Assembly: GCA_927349885.1 (NCBI GenBank)
Contig: OV651816.1
Location: forward strand, 10,135,882-10,199,881
DNA: 64,000 bases
Direction: 5' to 3'
From: Psylliodes chrysocephalus
Lineage: Eukaryota; Arthropoda; Insecta; Coleoptera; Chrysomelidae
Shown in pieces: positions 22,426 to 34,484 of this stretch. Position 1 is the first letter of the stretch. Every line of letters begins with the position of its first letter. The notes under the pieces were generated by a model. That model saw nothing but the letters and a program-made list of their open reading frames with translations, was not told where the DNA came from and searched no databases. Both the position numbers and the translations under genes were made by a program.

Positions 22426-23286
22426 ACAGAGTGTCCCATTAGTGCGTAATTGTTCAATAGTTTAATTTGTCTTATATAGATAAAAAATATATGGATTTAA
22501 AAAATACGTATTTTAAAAATATTTTCGGGTATACATGGTGTTGTGTTTTTGCCTGGCAAATAAAAATGTATATTTTTTAAATAAAAATACCCTGTATATT
22601 ATTTCATTTCTAGAATGGTTTACTATATTCAGACGTAGACATTTTTTTAAACATTACAGAGTTGCCAAGCAATTAATTTTTTATGAAATTAGAGAATGAT
22701 GCAGATCCCAAATTAAATTATCATAATTTAGGTAGAATTACATTGATTTCAAAATTGTTTATTGTACAGATAATAAGCTAACGAATAGTGGTGATATAAC
22801 TGGTTTGTTTTATAGAGTGTTTTGAAACAAGTCTTAACTATGAATTTGAAAAAATTGAGTACATTAAACTTAAAATTAGTCATATTTATTTAAGACATGT
22901 TGCAAAACATTTTGTATAAAATATTCCAGTCCTATCACCACTATTCACTAGTTTACTATCTTATAAATTTTTATTTTAAACAATTTGGAAATCATTGGAA
23001 ACCTACTAAAATTATGATAATTTAATTTGGGGTATGCATGATTTTCTAATTTCATAAAAAAATTCATTGCTTGGCAACCTGTAATATTTAACAAAAAATT
23101 CTAGGGTTGAATACAGTATTACAAAATCAAAAATGTACATTTTTATTTGTCAAACAAAAGCGCAACATACTGTATATCCAAAAATAATTTTTAATTATGC
23201 CTTTCTAAAATCCATTTACTTCCTATATGAAATCTGTAAAACAAATTTATTTATCGAATAATTACGGACTAATGGGATGTAATATA
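22426..23286. mobile_element. Long fold-back element (about 860 bp, nearly complete palindrome)
   Basis: The left end CAGAGTGTCCCATTAGTGCG and the right end (CGGACTAATGGGATG) are inverted copies, and pairing continues inward almost to the centre. Examples are GAATAGTGGTGATA near 22785 with TATCACCACTATTC near 22933, and TTGCCAAGC with GCTTGGCAA. The unpaired loop is only about 50 bp around 22860. TA precedes the left end. The right terminus has decayed. The ACAGAGTG(T/G)CCC-type end resembles mariner-family termini, so it is probably a mariner-derived fold-back MITE. Confidence 0.7.
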
Positions 23287-23449
23287 TACATTATAATTGG
23301 AAATTTATTTCAGAGAAGGGTAGGTTAACTTATGAAAAATATTGTATATATTATATAATTTTGTAAAATTTATGACAATACGCAGTTTTGAAATTTCAAA
23401 AATTGATTTCTTATTATGATTTTAATCGATAGATAATAGCATTTCTATT

Positions 23450-23625
23450 TTTATTTATACTATAATTATGAATAATTTGTTAATTTTAATAAAAGTCATA
23501 AATTATTTTAAAATTAGTTATTTTGTCTTAATAACCTAAAATATTTTTTTTATTTGTAAATTTTCGTTAGTGGGTCGTAGAAAAAATATACTATACAACT
23601 CAGGTGGATTGTCCATATCCCCACT
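23450..23625 (+). mobile_element. Partial SINE copy (body of the tRNA-Glu-type family)
   Basis: Shares AAAAGTCATAAATTATTT, TTAATAACCTAAAATA, GGGTCGTAGAAAAA and GGTGGATTGTCC with the minus-strand element at 53985-54296. The tRNA-like head is absent from this copy. Confidence 0.55.
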
Positions 23626-23879
23626 TTTTGTAAGCAGCGGTGATTCTAATAAGCCCTTTCTGGGATATAAAATACTGCAGCAATATGCAAATTCATGTGG
23701 TGCCAAAAATCCAAAAGTACTCATATCAACTCGACTAAGAAAATATTGAGCAACCCTTGCTCAAGTTTTTAATATGTCTGAAAATACATAGAGCAATTAT
23801 CGTCGTTTATAGGGTAAACTCCAGGAATTCATTAAAAGTCATATAGACTCCCCGTATATATTTCTAAAATTTTATTATT

Positions 23880-24250
23880 AATGGAGAAAAGCTCGGCAAT
23901 AAATTTTACAGGAAAATCCTTATAAGAAACAATGGTTGACTTGGAAGAAAATTTATCAGAAAATGACAGACTAAAAATAGAAGATATAGAAGAATAGGGG
24001 AAGAAGCTGAAAACATGTTTTAGCTTAGTCCAGAACCATCCAAAATTAGCAATATAAATTCAAATTATGCTATAAAAAACAAGTTCGCTGGACAGACCAT
24101 CAAAAGAAAATAGCAATAAATTTATTTAAAAAAACATAATCAGAATAAAAACCTCCAGAAGAAATATAATTTAAAGAATTAAAAGAAAAACATCCCAACT
24201 TATTAGATAACAAAGACTGAGTAAAAAAATAAAGGCATTCATCTAAACTA
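23880..24250 (+). pseudogene. Degenerate coding-like stretch, unidentified
   Basis: Two-letter composition and codon-like spacing suggest a decayed Lys-rich coding region: fragments such as NKFAGQTIKRK and YNLKN-KKNIPTY appear in one frame with several stops. I do not recognise the protein. A transposase origin is plausible but unproven. Confidence 0.25.
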
Positions 24251-24469
24251 CATACTTCAAAAAAATACTTTTTTGACTTTTGATTAACCTTTTAAAAAAT
24301 TGTTTGTTTGGTTTTTAATTTCAATTATTATTTTCTGTCTATTTTAATAATTTTTGTTTCACTAGTTAACGTTTACTTTAATTTCATGTAAAAAATATTT
24401 TTACGCCATAATGACAGTATATTATTTATATACAATTATATATCCCAAGTTAGAGCCTTGGCTGGGGAC

Positions 24470-24580
24470 TTAGACGATTGAGCACTATGCCTACGGCGTC
24501 GTGCTCAAATTTCGTCTTCGTGCGATATGGCCATCATATCCACTCTTGTTGCACAAACTACTATTTTTAAATATCTCGCT
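24470..24580 (+). mobile_element. Partial SINE copy (3' body)
   Basis: GCCTACGGCGT, CAAATTTCGTCTTC, ATATCCAC and GCACAAACT occur in the same order as in the minus-strand copy at 53985-54085. Only about 100 bp is alignable. Confidence 0.5.
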
Positions 24581-25800
24581 TATCCCCAGGACAATTTTTA
24601 CACAACCTAAGCCATTTCAAATTAGGAATTAAAAACTACAGTTTCCTCCACTCAAACAATTTTATCTAAGAAATGTCAACGGAATGAGCCCGAAGATACT
24701 CTGCTATTGTGTCCGGTTCTGAAATCTGAACCGCGTTGAGGACTACCTAGAATAGTATTGAAAAAGACTTCCGCATTTACTACACTTTTTTGTTTTGGAC
24801 GCTTAGTACACAAACTATATAACGTCTTATTAAAAAATAAAGAGGAGAAACATTAAGTAACATTGTATGTATGGTTTTAGGCCATGTGTGACCGTTACCT
24901 TTAAAAAGATGCTAACACCAGTTTATTTTATTATTTGCATTAGCAAGGATTTGTTGAGTACACACAATCATTATTATTAAAATAAAATATTTACCGCAAA
25001 CGAATTATTATTTAACGTATCTGATGATGAAACCCACTGTTTCCCTAAGGCCTCAGAAATACCAACAGATAATGGGTGTGTGATAATTGTATAAGGTTAT
25101 TTATAGAAAATAAGTGCTTAGATGGAACTGACGTTTCGGAGTCTAACTCTTGTTTTACTTATTTTAAGGCAAGTACACCCATTAAAGCCTATCCCATATG
25201 AGCTAATTGGTGAAATGCAAGAAAAAAGAAATAAATCGCAGAATTAACTTTTAATCTTATGCCAATCTACGGCCTACGGTTTTATTACATAATGGACCAT
25301 TCAGCGTAGTTCCCATTTAGATCTTTTTATTAACTATATATAATATGATTATGTACCCTAAAAGTAATATATATCGACGGTGTTTTGACAAGAGAGCGTA
25401 AGCGGCTTGAACCTGTTAGTGCATTAGAGGCAAAAAACATGTTTCAGCTTTATATTTTCATTCTATTATTACAAATAATAAATAAAATACAATTTTTCCC
25501 TTTTTATCATATACATGTTACCAACGGTAAGCCTGGATTAGCAAATATAAAGTAATTCGGTCAGGGTCTAATTCACTCTTTTGATTGTAAAAATTTAGTA
25601 TAATATATTTTTTATTATTTTTTACGTGTTGTATAACTAAGTAAGAAAGAAAAGTCGTGCAGTTACTAGCAAAAGGTTAGACTATTTTTATTATACATTT
25701 AACTAAAGGAAAAAATATATAATTTGATTGATATGCGAATATGATTTATATTGAGTCGAAAACAATGGACAATTTTCAAAATAATCCTAAAAACAGATTA
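24581..25800. other. Unassigned
   Basis: No coding motif or repeat boundary seen in this 1.2 kb. Short frames only. Confidence 0.35.
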
Positions 25801-25868
25801 TATTAATTTTTAATTTATTGGAGATATTATAAAAGTAACCTTTATTATTTTACTAATTTCAAATCCTA

Positions 25869-26144
25869 ATGTCTTTTCGACAACACTCAGCTCATAATGA
25901 GTTGGTAAGTAAAAGTATTTTTGAAACAGCTTGGAAGGCCATGGAACAAGCAGGACTGGAAGAATTGCAATTAGCAAAAGATATTGGAGAAGTAGATGAA
26001 AAAGGAGATGGTCTAATTGCATTGATTGTTGACGGTGCATGGTCTAAGCAGTCATATAAAGTTAATTATAACGCTTTATCTGGAGTTGTAAATTTATATT
26101 TTAATATTATAACGTGTGATCCAAAAACAATGTTTCTAAAGTAA
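25869..26144 (+). pseudogene. Mutator-like transposase fragment
   Basis: The frame contains SKSIFETAWKAMEQAG, then LAKDIGEVDEKGDGLIALIV, then DGAWSKQSYKVNYNALSGV. The block D-G-A-W-S-K-x-S-Y-x-x-N-Y-x-A-L-S-G-V is, as I recall, a hallmark of the 'Mutator-like transposase domain' proteins abundant in arthropods. The protein is lost after ALSGV (about 26090), where VNLYFNI does not continue the family. Everything upstream is missing. The fragment would cover roughly the start of the catalytic domain only. Confidence 0.65.
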
Positions 26145-27000
26145 ACCATGACCGACAGAATTGTGAAGAATCCGTCAAATATTTTTATTTTATACTTTGG
26201 ACTTCAGGAATATTTGTTGAGAAAATTGAGAGAGATGACAATTTTGGTTATGTGCTGAACCAAAGTTAGTTGATTTTAATTAAAAATATTTAATAAAAGA
26301 AATTGTAAGAAGAAATTGATATAATTTATTTTTTTGTGATTGTATTTTGTTATGTAAAATAAAATGTTTCATTAAAAATAGTAGATAATTAGATTTTTAT
26401 TTAAGTATTTAATTTATTTTGACCTATTTTTACTTTCAGTAAACGAAGAAAAGATAAAACCAATCCATTATATTTTTTTATGAAATTAAAACAAAGGTAT
26501 ATATTACTTATATACATGCGTACGATAAAATAGTTTTCAAAAAATTTTTCGTCTACACTACAAATTAATTGTGAGATTGATGCGATTATTTTTAAAAAAA
26601 CAAATATTTTATATTATGTACCACTGTATATTAAAGCACTTTCCAAAAATCAGTTTCTTACTTTAAATATACCATAAATAAAGCTATCCAAAGCTTTCGC
26701 GCGGATATTATCGAATATTATTAATAATAACAACAACAACAACAACAAAAATGTTTATTTACAAAAAATACGATCAATAATTATATGTTTAAAAAATCCT
26801 TTACTATTTTACCTTAGAATATAAATAAAATAAATTTAAATGTAGTTAATCATTTATTTAAAAAATAATTCCACTAGACAAAGAAAGAAAACTTTCGAAT
26901 CCGTCGTCAAAGTAATAAATAAAAATATTATCTGCAAAGAGATTACTATCAACACAATAGTTACAATATACCGACAAATTTGGCCAGCCCGCGTTTCAGG
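26145..27000. other. Unassigned, with a short (AAC)n run
   Basis: An (AAC)n microsatellite lies at about 26729-26750. No coding similarity recognised. The Mutator-like remnant may extend into 26150-26275 in broken frames, but I cannot support it. Confidence 0.4.
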
Positions 27001-27094
27001 TGGAGATGAATACCGAGAAAGATAGGCGTCCTATTAGACTAAACGAGGAAAGATTGAATTATTACACGTACAATTGTCTTTACGTAAAAAAAGA

Positions 27095-27745
27095 GAGGGT
27101 TGTGTACATAGATATATTCTATGGAATGGATGAGGTACCTCTCAACTTCGACTGAACGAAAAGCGGTAGAACAGCCTTAATAGACATAATTTCCACCATT
27201 ATTCAAAAAAAAAAAACACTAACATCATCAGAACACATAGGCAAGAAAGATGGAGTGTCAATGTTTTAGGAGGTATAATTGGGGCTCATGTTATTGAGCC
27301 GTATTTTTTTGGAAGGCGGATTAAATGGTCTGTTGTATTTAGATTTTTTAGTAAATCATCTTCCTACTCTACTTAAAAACATTTCTCTTGCCATAAGACA
27401 AATAATGTGGTACCAGCATGATGGGACAGGAGTGCAGTTTCTACACAAGGTGGCAGATGAATTAGATGAAAGGTTTCCAATAGATGGATTAATAGAAATA
27501 GTGCGAAAAAATGGCCAGCTTGTTCTCCAGACTTAACAAAATCCCATTGTTTTATGTAGAGTTATAATTCAAATCTAGTCTATCTAACGCCACCTACAAC
27601 ACCCGAAAATATAAAAAAAAAAAAGATTGTGCAAGCTTTCCACCTGATATGGTTAGAAACGTTTCTCGACCATTCGCCGAACGAATAAATGTATGCATTA
27701 GAGAAAATGGCCGACATTTTGAACTTATTTTATTAAACGTTAATT
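27095..27745 (+). pseudogene. Mariner-type transposase, C-terminal half
   Basis: In two interleaved frames the translation gives RWSVNVLGGIIGAHVIEPYF (about 27245-27300), LPTLLKNISLAIRQIMWYQHD (about 27370-27420; the second catalytic Asp falls in the WYQHDG motif), HKVADELDERFP, then KKWPACSPDLTK (about 27505-27540; third catalytic region) and IRENGRHFEL near 27700. This is the DDE domain of the same broad family as the 7.5-9.7 kb copy, but a distinct subfamily. The N-terminal HTH part is absent or unreadable. Frameshifts occur near 27300, 27480 and 27545, and the PLDF that normally follows the third region is altered to KSHCF. Confidence 0.75.
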
Positions 27746-28234
27746 TGTGTTTTCAGATAATTTTCAAATAAATTTTATTGTAATTTTCTTTTAATGGGCT
27801 ATTTCTCGACCGCAAGTAAAAAATGTTTTTTTAAATTTATTTTTTAATGGGGACAGATATGTATAGGAAACTATATGGCGAACTCGAAGGTTATATTATT
27901 CTCCATACCTTGGTGAATAGTAATTGAAATTTTTGAAAGGGAAATAAATTTGTGACCACCTTCTACAAATTGAAAAACTAAAACTTGATCTATAAAAATC
28001 TTTGGTCTATTGGTAAAAATATCTCTGTATTTTGAACTAGGAAAATATAAAGTACAGCCGCTGAAAAGATCTCATTTATGTCATAGTGACAACATTAGAA
28101 AAACGAGTGATGATATATAATGTTTTACGTTTAGATGCCAATTCTCAAAAAAAAAAAAAAATATAATGTTTTGCATTCTATATTATACCCTTCACACTTT
28201 AACAAACCCAGCTTTTCTTAATCCCTCATTTTTA

Positions 28235-28640
28235 TTCATTTTTTTTTTTTTAGAATCAATAGACTTCATCCCCTTAGAAAGCCTGATTTTTCCTGAAGAT
28301 TTTATGCTAATATGGCTTTTGATGTTTGATTTCTATTTTTTGGTTATTTCAACCCTCCTTAAGGGTAAATTCTCCAATTTGTTTACAAATTGTTTTAAAA
28401 TCATAGGCTTTGTCCCCATGTAGAGCTTGATTTTTGCTAAAAATTTCAAGATGATATTGTTTTTCGTTTTTGAGTTTGGATTTTTTTAAATATTTCAAGC
28501 TCCGTTAACCTCTAAATTTAGTTTTTTTTTTCAGAATAAATAGCCATCATCCCCTTATATAGCTTGATTTTTCCTGAAGATTTCAATTTAATATATTATA
28601 ATAATTTTTTTATCTGAATTAGGATTTTTTTTTTCAATAT
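28235..28640 (+). repeat. About 150-bp tandem repeat, three diverged units
   Basis: Each unit carries ATAGxCTTCATCCCCTTA, then AGCTTGATTTTTCCTGAAGA, then a TTTGATTT-rich segment and TTTCAACCC-CTTAA. Units begin near 28258, 28405 and 28538. The same unit occurs inverted at 30310-30745 and once at 32980-33150. Confidence 0.65.
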
Positions 28641-28689
28641 TTCAACTAGGGGTGGGCGCAAAATAATCGACAAATCTATTTTTATATAT

Positions 28690-28885
28690 TTTTTAATTGA
28701 TAATCGGTTATTTTCGATTAATCGATCACTCGATTATTTTCGATTAATCGATTACTTAATTATTTTCGATTGATTATTTTTAATTTATCAATTATTTTCG
28801 ATTGAACGATTACTTAATTATTTTCGGTTAATCGATTATTTTCGATAATCGATTATTTTCGATTAATCGATTATTATTTTTTTAT
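28690..28885. repeat. ATCGATTATTTTCGATTA satellite-like array
   Basis: Roughly 18-24-bp units built from TTTTCGATTAATCGATTA are repeated with variation. The core TAATCGATTA is itself palindromic. Confidence 0.8.
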
Positions 28886-29772
28886 TTAAATGTTTTGTAT
28901 ATCGTGCAATAATCCAAAATTTTCAATAAATGTTTAATATGCTTTAAGTGTGTATTTTTATTTTAAGTCACTGACTGGTTAAGTCTTAATGATCTACGAA
29001 CTACCTATCAGAATCCTAAAAACACATCATAAAAAAACTCTAATTTCAAATAATCATCTAACAAAAAAAAAACGAACACACTGACATACCTGACTTTAAT
29101 CATCGTTTTAGAAAATGTAATTCTCATATATCAAAAACTGACAGGGAATGCTGCAGATTCACTCACTTAATTTACAATTTATGTCAATCAAACAAAAAAG
29201 ATAATCGAACAAACAACTTTTTGTAATTTTCGTTCGTTTATAAAACATTCTGAGTTAGAAAAAACGTATTAATAGGTTCCGTGCATCGTGTGCTAATTCC
29301 CTTCGCTCAGAAAATTAGTGTCAATCGAGTAAAAGTACCTATCGACATAAAAAGAAATAGCTGGTAAATCATTTAATACATATCTCCTCTTTCAAATAGA
29401 CAAGCTTCTTACAGACTTTCTCTAATATGTAAAACGTGATAAAAATATACAGCATGTCCAAAAACGTGCCAAAAAGTAAGAAAAGTCTGTTAATGTACGA
29501 ATAATTCAAAATGAGCCTTATTAGTACACAAAGCATTTGAATTTGCCGAAATTGCTCGAATTGAAATGTTTTATACCTTTTTGAGTAAGAAACGGAATCA
29601 AGCAAATACAATAATTTCTTAACTGTAGTACAATTTTATAGGATTAATTGTTTTATTTTGTAGGTTGCCCATATCAATTAAATAATTTCCAAAACTTTGA
29701 TTTTATCATTCTTTTATTTTACCTATTTTTTTTTAATCTATTATGTTTTGACCTTGATTGTACTTTTATTAT

Positions 29773-30180
29773 TGTAACGATAGTCTAATTTATTTATAGT
29801 TTATTTATTTAAAACACACTATTTACAATTTATTTCAGACGTACTATTTAATATATACAACACTTAGACACTAACTAACAATTCTAATTTATTTATTACA
29901 CTTTAACTTTTTATTCCAATACTCTGAACTAAACTGTGCGCCGATGAGTCGGCTATTTATACCAATCCAATTCTATGCTCATTGTTTCTGGGCGCTCCCG
30001 AAAATTCCATCTCTATGACTCAACGGCAGTTTCTCGAAGCGTCAGCGGCATACCTAGAAGATTTCGTCGTTTCTTGTATATTCGAGACGCGGTCACAAGT
30101 CAGCTTTGCTTCGATCATGAATCGAGTGGCAGACTTCCAAGGTCGCGCGTACACAGGGTCGGATAAGGAATTTCATGACA
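29773..30180 (-). mobile_element. Candidate solo LTR
   Basis: Read on the minus strand the unit starts TGTCATGAAATTCC and ends TCGTTACA, so it has TG...CA ends. It has a GC-richer upstream half, then TATAAATAG (29953-29961), then an AT-rich part with several AATAAA signals, the layout of an LTR (U3, TATA, R/U5). No internal retrotransposon coding flanks it, so if correct it is a solo LTR. The flanking bases (ATTAT/ATATA) do not give a clean target duplication, which weakens the call. Confidence 0.4.
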
Positions 30181-30309
30181 ATATACTCTTCACAGATTAG
30201 TCTGTAAAGAGTTTTATAGGTTTACTTTGTCGGTCAGATGTTACGTTTTTTGTCTGCACAATAAGTCAAAAACGAGGATTGATATAAACTTGATTATTTT
30301 AAACAAAAA

Positions 30310-30745
30310 TCAGGTTCTATAAGGGAACAAAGCCTACAGATTTTAAAAAAAATCTGAATAAAAATAGGGGGTTAAGATGGGTTGAAAAAAAATCCTAAAT
30401 GAAAAGCGATATCAACATGGAGTTTTTAGTAAAATGAAGCTATATAAGAAGATAAAGGCTATAGATTAAAAAAATCTTATTAAATTGGAAGTTAAAAGGA
30501 TTAAGGGAAGTAAAAAAATAGAAAATAAAACCTAGTCAAAAACAAAAAATGATATGAACTTAAATTTTTTAGCAATTGCCATAAGTTTAATAAGAAGAAA
30601 ACCTCTGATTTAAAAAAAAAAAAACTAATTAAAAATGAAATTTTTAGTAAAAATCAAGCTCTATAAGGAGATGAAGCCCAATGATTCTGAAATAAAAATA
30701 AAATTTAAAATGGGGGTTAAGGGGGTCTGTTAAACTGTGAAGAGT
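30310..30745 (-). repeat. About 150-bp tandem repeat, inverted array
   Basis: Three minus-strand units with the same landmarks as 28235-28640 (AAAATCAAGCTCTATAAGG, AAAAATCxxAATxAAAA, TTAAGGGGG), near 30310-30420, 30425-30535 and 30630-30740. Confidence 0.65.
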
Positions 30746-31129
30746 ATAATTTAGAACATCAAGCATTATATATCTTTATTCTAGAGTGTATCTGTGTAAT
30801 ATTATGTATTGTGATGGTACTGATCTTACAAAATCAACATTTTAGTTCACTTTATTTGCTAATAAAAGATATTTATAAAATATATTATTTTATTTGACAT
30901 GTGTGACAATTTGTGAAAATGAAAACAGTAGGTAAAGTTTCATATAATATTTTTTATACAAAAATCTATGTCAAGCTTTCTACATAACCTTATATGTATT
31001 CAAAAATATTCTCAAAATATGAAGAAAAGTCAGCTGACTATAACTAATAATATTTATAGATGGTTTTTAACGTATTAAAAATAAAAAAAAAATATTAACT
31101 TTGTTTTGACGATACAACTTTTATGTACA

Positions 31130-32097
31130 CACGGAAAAAAAATTGTAGAACAAATTTCTACAATTATAGATTTTTCTCTACAATAAATAGTACATATAGG
31201 GACAGGGACAATTTGTAGTAAAAATTTCCAAATATTTGTGGAGAATGTATTGTAGAGTTATCTACAATATTTAGTAAAAATATCCAAATGTATCATGAGA
31301 ATTGTTCTACAAATTCTTATAATTTTTGCTATTCATTGTATGAATTTATATTAAAAATGTATTGCGTTTTATGAAAATAAATACGAAAATTTTACACAAT
31401 AAATAGTAAAAATTCATACAAATTGTAGTAATTTTTAATAAAATTTGTAGTAGTATTCCATAATTATTATAATTATAACCTAGAAAAAAAAATTACTCGT
31501 ATATGTACCATGCTTTGTTATGTGAACATGGCGAACGGCTACTGCTGTCTGGCGATTTATGATCGACGTCAGAAAACGTTGGCCAATAGCAGAATTCTGT
31601 TTTGTTCACATGACTTAGAATTTCTACAATATTATAGAATATTTTTAAACAAAATTGAATTTTTTTCATAAGAAGGGATGTATAAAGTATTACTATTTTT
31701 TGTAGAGAAAATTACTATTTTTTGTAGAGAAAATTACTATTTTTTGTAGAGAAAATTACTATTTTTTGTAGAGAAAATTACTATTTTTTGTAGAGAAAAT
31801 TACTATTTTTTGTAGAGATAATTATTAATATTTGTACAAATTTTTACAGAAGTTAGTAGTAGTAATTACGATAATTGTAATAAATTTCTACTTCTACAAG
31901 CAATAGTAAAATATACTAAACATTGTGGACTTCTTTCCTACTGTTGTAGCATTTTATTCGACAATTCAATTGCTACAATAATTAATAGTTTTTAACTATA
32001 AATTGTAGTAAAATTTTCTACAAATTCTTAAGTATTTTTCTACAAGTCTACTACTACAACATTGTAGTAAAATTTTCTAGTCACATTTTTTTCCGTG
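31130..32097. mobile_element. CACGG inverted-repeat element, copy 2 (968 bp, inverted relative to copy 1)
   Basis: Begins CACGGAAAAAAAATTG and ends CATTTTTTTCCGTG. Almost the whole sequence is the reverse complement of copy 1 at 17576-18914, including the central block around TCGACGTCAGAAAACGTTGG. It lacks the 470-bp exon-like segment and has an expanded 22-bp tandem repeat. The two bases outside each end are CA rather than TA. Confidence 0.75.
31691..31822. repeat. 22-bp tandem repeat inside CACGG copy 2
   Basis: Six head-to-tail units of TACTATTTTTTGTAGAGAAA plus AT, starting at 31691, 31713, 31735, 31757, 31779 and 31801. The first five are identical. Copy 1 has about two units (17848-17902). 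Confidence 0.9.
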
Positions 32098-32499
32098 CAT
32101 AGTTTCTTGTAGGTAACATCCAAAAAAAGAAGAAAACCTAACAATTCCAATACTTAGCAACAGGTCAGCAATCTTTTAGACCTTTTTTTTAACTAATATT
32201 GTTTCTAGATACCTTTTCATGGTTTAAAATTCCCACAGAAACACAAGTTTTGATAATTAACCTATTATTTTCGAGATTTTCAACATTCCTGTATTATTCC
32301 AAACATTAGACAACTTTGCAAGATTATATCGGCCTAAAATTGAACAGGTTAGAGAACTATTAGGTATTTTATCCAATAAAGTCAATTTTTAGATATCCTT
32401 CCATTTTTTCAAATTCCCATAGAAACACAAGTTGCGATTATTTAATTTGAATAAATGTAAATTCAATAAACGGAGTTTTATAATAGAAGCCAAGTCAAA

Positions 32500-32980
32500 A
32501 TTCCCCAACTATATAAACTTGCTGGTGCTGGTATCTTTTCTACAAACTTAATTGCTAAATGGTTTCGAGTTCCAAGTTTCTTTTTAAACTTTTTAGCCAA
32601 AATATATGCAATTAAAGGAGCGGATAGATTTATTATAACAGAACACATAAATAAGGCAGTTGTTTTTAGTGATTCTAAAAAGTGCTCTCCAAAAAATTTC
32701 CTGTAATTGTATGGAAACTCAATGGGACTATTTAACAATAAAAATAAAATAGTTTATTTAATTTAATAAGTGGAAACGAAAAAGTAGATGAACTGACCAA
32801 AAAGGCCGGACTAATTCCAGAGAACTTCATAGTAAACGCTTACTTTTTTTAAATCCAATATAAGGAACAAATGGAAGGAGGAATACAGGCGGTTATTATA
32901 AATTACGAAGTGTTATATATTATTCAACTAACATTAAAAAAACCATGGTTTAGAAAACTTAAAAATTTAAATGAAGTGAC
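32500..32980 (+). pseudogene. LINE RNase H fragment
   Basis: Plus-strand translation gives AGAGIFSTN, then FLNFLAKIYAIKGADRFI (normally F-S-A-E-x-x-A-I, the catalytic Glu position; here Glu is replaced by Lys), INKAVVFSDSKK (catalytic Asp of the third strand), and after about 60 bp of broken frame SGNEKVDELTKKAG (the end of RNase H with its last acidic residue), then KKPWFRKLKN. This order fits the RNase H domain of an I/Jockey-superfamily LINE. The long minus-strand frame over 32478-32738 is a shadow of it. Reverse transcriptase is absent. Confidence 0.65.
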
Positions 32981-33150
32981 TCCTTATAGAGTTTGATTTT
33001 TACTAAAAATTTCATGTTGATATCGCTTTTTATTTTTGATTTTTTTTTTAATTTCAACCCCCCTTAAATCCCCCATATTTATTCAATTTTTTTTTATAAT
33101 TAAAGGGCTTCTTCTCCTTTTAGAGATTGATGTTTGCTAACAAAAATTGT
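32980..33150 (+). repeat. Single 150-bp repeat unit
   Basis: One diverged plus-strand unit of the family at 28235-28640 (TATAGAGTTTGATTTTTACT, TTTCAACCCCCCTTAAA, GGGCTTCTTCTCCTTTTAGA). Confidence 0.55.
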
Positions 33151-34479
33151 AGATGTCAAGCAAGGGAAGATATACAACATAATTTTTTTAATTGTCAGAA
33201 TAATTTTTATAACAATGTAGTTTTAGAGGGTTTAGACATTTCACAAAATTTTAGAGTACCTGCTACACTATTTGATACATAAAGTATCTTTCGGAAATGT
33301 AAAAAGATATAAAGGCCACAGTTTCACTGTATTTTTACTATAAGAAGCAAGAGTTTACCTTTTCCGTAAGTATTTAAATTCTACTAAATTTATTAAAATA
33401 AATCTTCTACTAGTTTAAAGTATAAGGTTTGGAAAATGAAATCTACTTTTTATTTATCCTGTTTATATACTGAATTAAAAAAAATCCTTAAAATTGCTTT
33501 TAAACCCAGAGCTAAAAAGTAGGAGACTTCATTCTACATATTTTTCTAAGTATCCCACCAAAATATTTTTAAATTTTATTGGGTATTTTTAAAATATAAG
33601 CGGAAAGTCTATGAATACCTGTAATTGTCTAATACATCCATTTTTAAGTAAATGTCACCATATAAAAACAATGTCGCCAGTCTGTTTTAGAGATGGTTTT
33701 AGTTGGTGAATGATTGTTTAGAGGTACCTATTTTTGAATCTGTGATACTGCTATATATGCTGTCCTTTATTGTTTTCTACTTTTCATATGTTTGTCTCGC
33801 GTCATTCCAGTTACTTACACAATTGTCGATTTATTTTCCATGTGTACGATACAAGTGCTACCACGTTGCCAGATGTACAACAATTATCGTTTTATATGGT
33901 AATTTTGGTGTTCTATACAATGTACTATTCAAATTAACGATAATTTCACAATTCTTTCAATAATTTGATTTAGGCTCCGAAAGACATCGATAATTCGGAC
34001 GAATTTAATTTTAAAGTGGGTGAAATGCAGAAAAGGGTCGAAACTTCATGGTATTCCGATGTAATTTGGATCCGAATGACCTGGCTACACTGTATGGTAC
34101 GCACGTAATAATTATTATTAGATTGCGAGCTTGGTTCTGTATAACAAAAAAAACTTCGACACAAGCTGATTGGTATATTCCCGATGACGTACACATTTCA
34201 AATTTTAAAATTAAATTGGTTTTAATTTAAAAACTTTTGGCTTTTTTGACAAACTGATTATTTAGAATAACTTGTATAGCGACTAACTATTACAATATAA
34301 TTAATAAAACAGCATATCTCACATGTGAACATGGCCCATTGTGAATGTTATATATCTGAAGGGAAGATGAGTCTGAAATGCTCGGAATTGTTACATTTTT
34401 GTAGTGGTACTAACAAAATTAGTCGCCTGCATATTGTTATTAGAATTGATTTTGTTTGCTTAATCAACTTTATTTTTTA
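33151..34479. other. Unassigned
   Basis: No recognised coding sequence. Frames at 33703-33963 and 34048-34230 show no family motif. The stretch 33960-34200 is less AT-rich than its flanks. Confidence 0.35.
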
Positions 34480-34484
34480 TTGAA

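Noticed and set aside
25810..26040. Minus-strand frame with Leu/His-rich translation
   Set aside because: It overlaps the Mutator-like transposase motif DGAWSKQSYKVNYNALSGV on the plus strand and shows no family of its own.
32478..32738. Hydrophobic minus-strand frame of 86 codons that looks like a membrane protein
   Set aside because: The plus strand of the same stretch carries RNase H motifs (IYAIKGADRFI, AVVFSDSKK), so the minus frame is a shadow.
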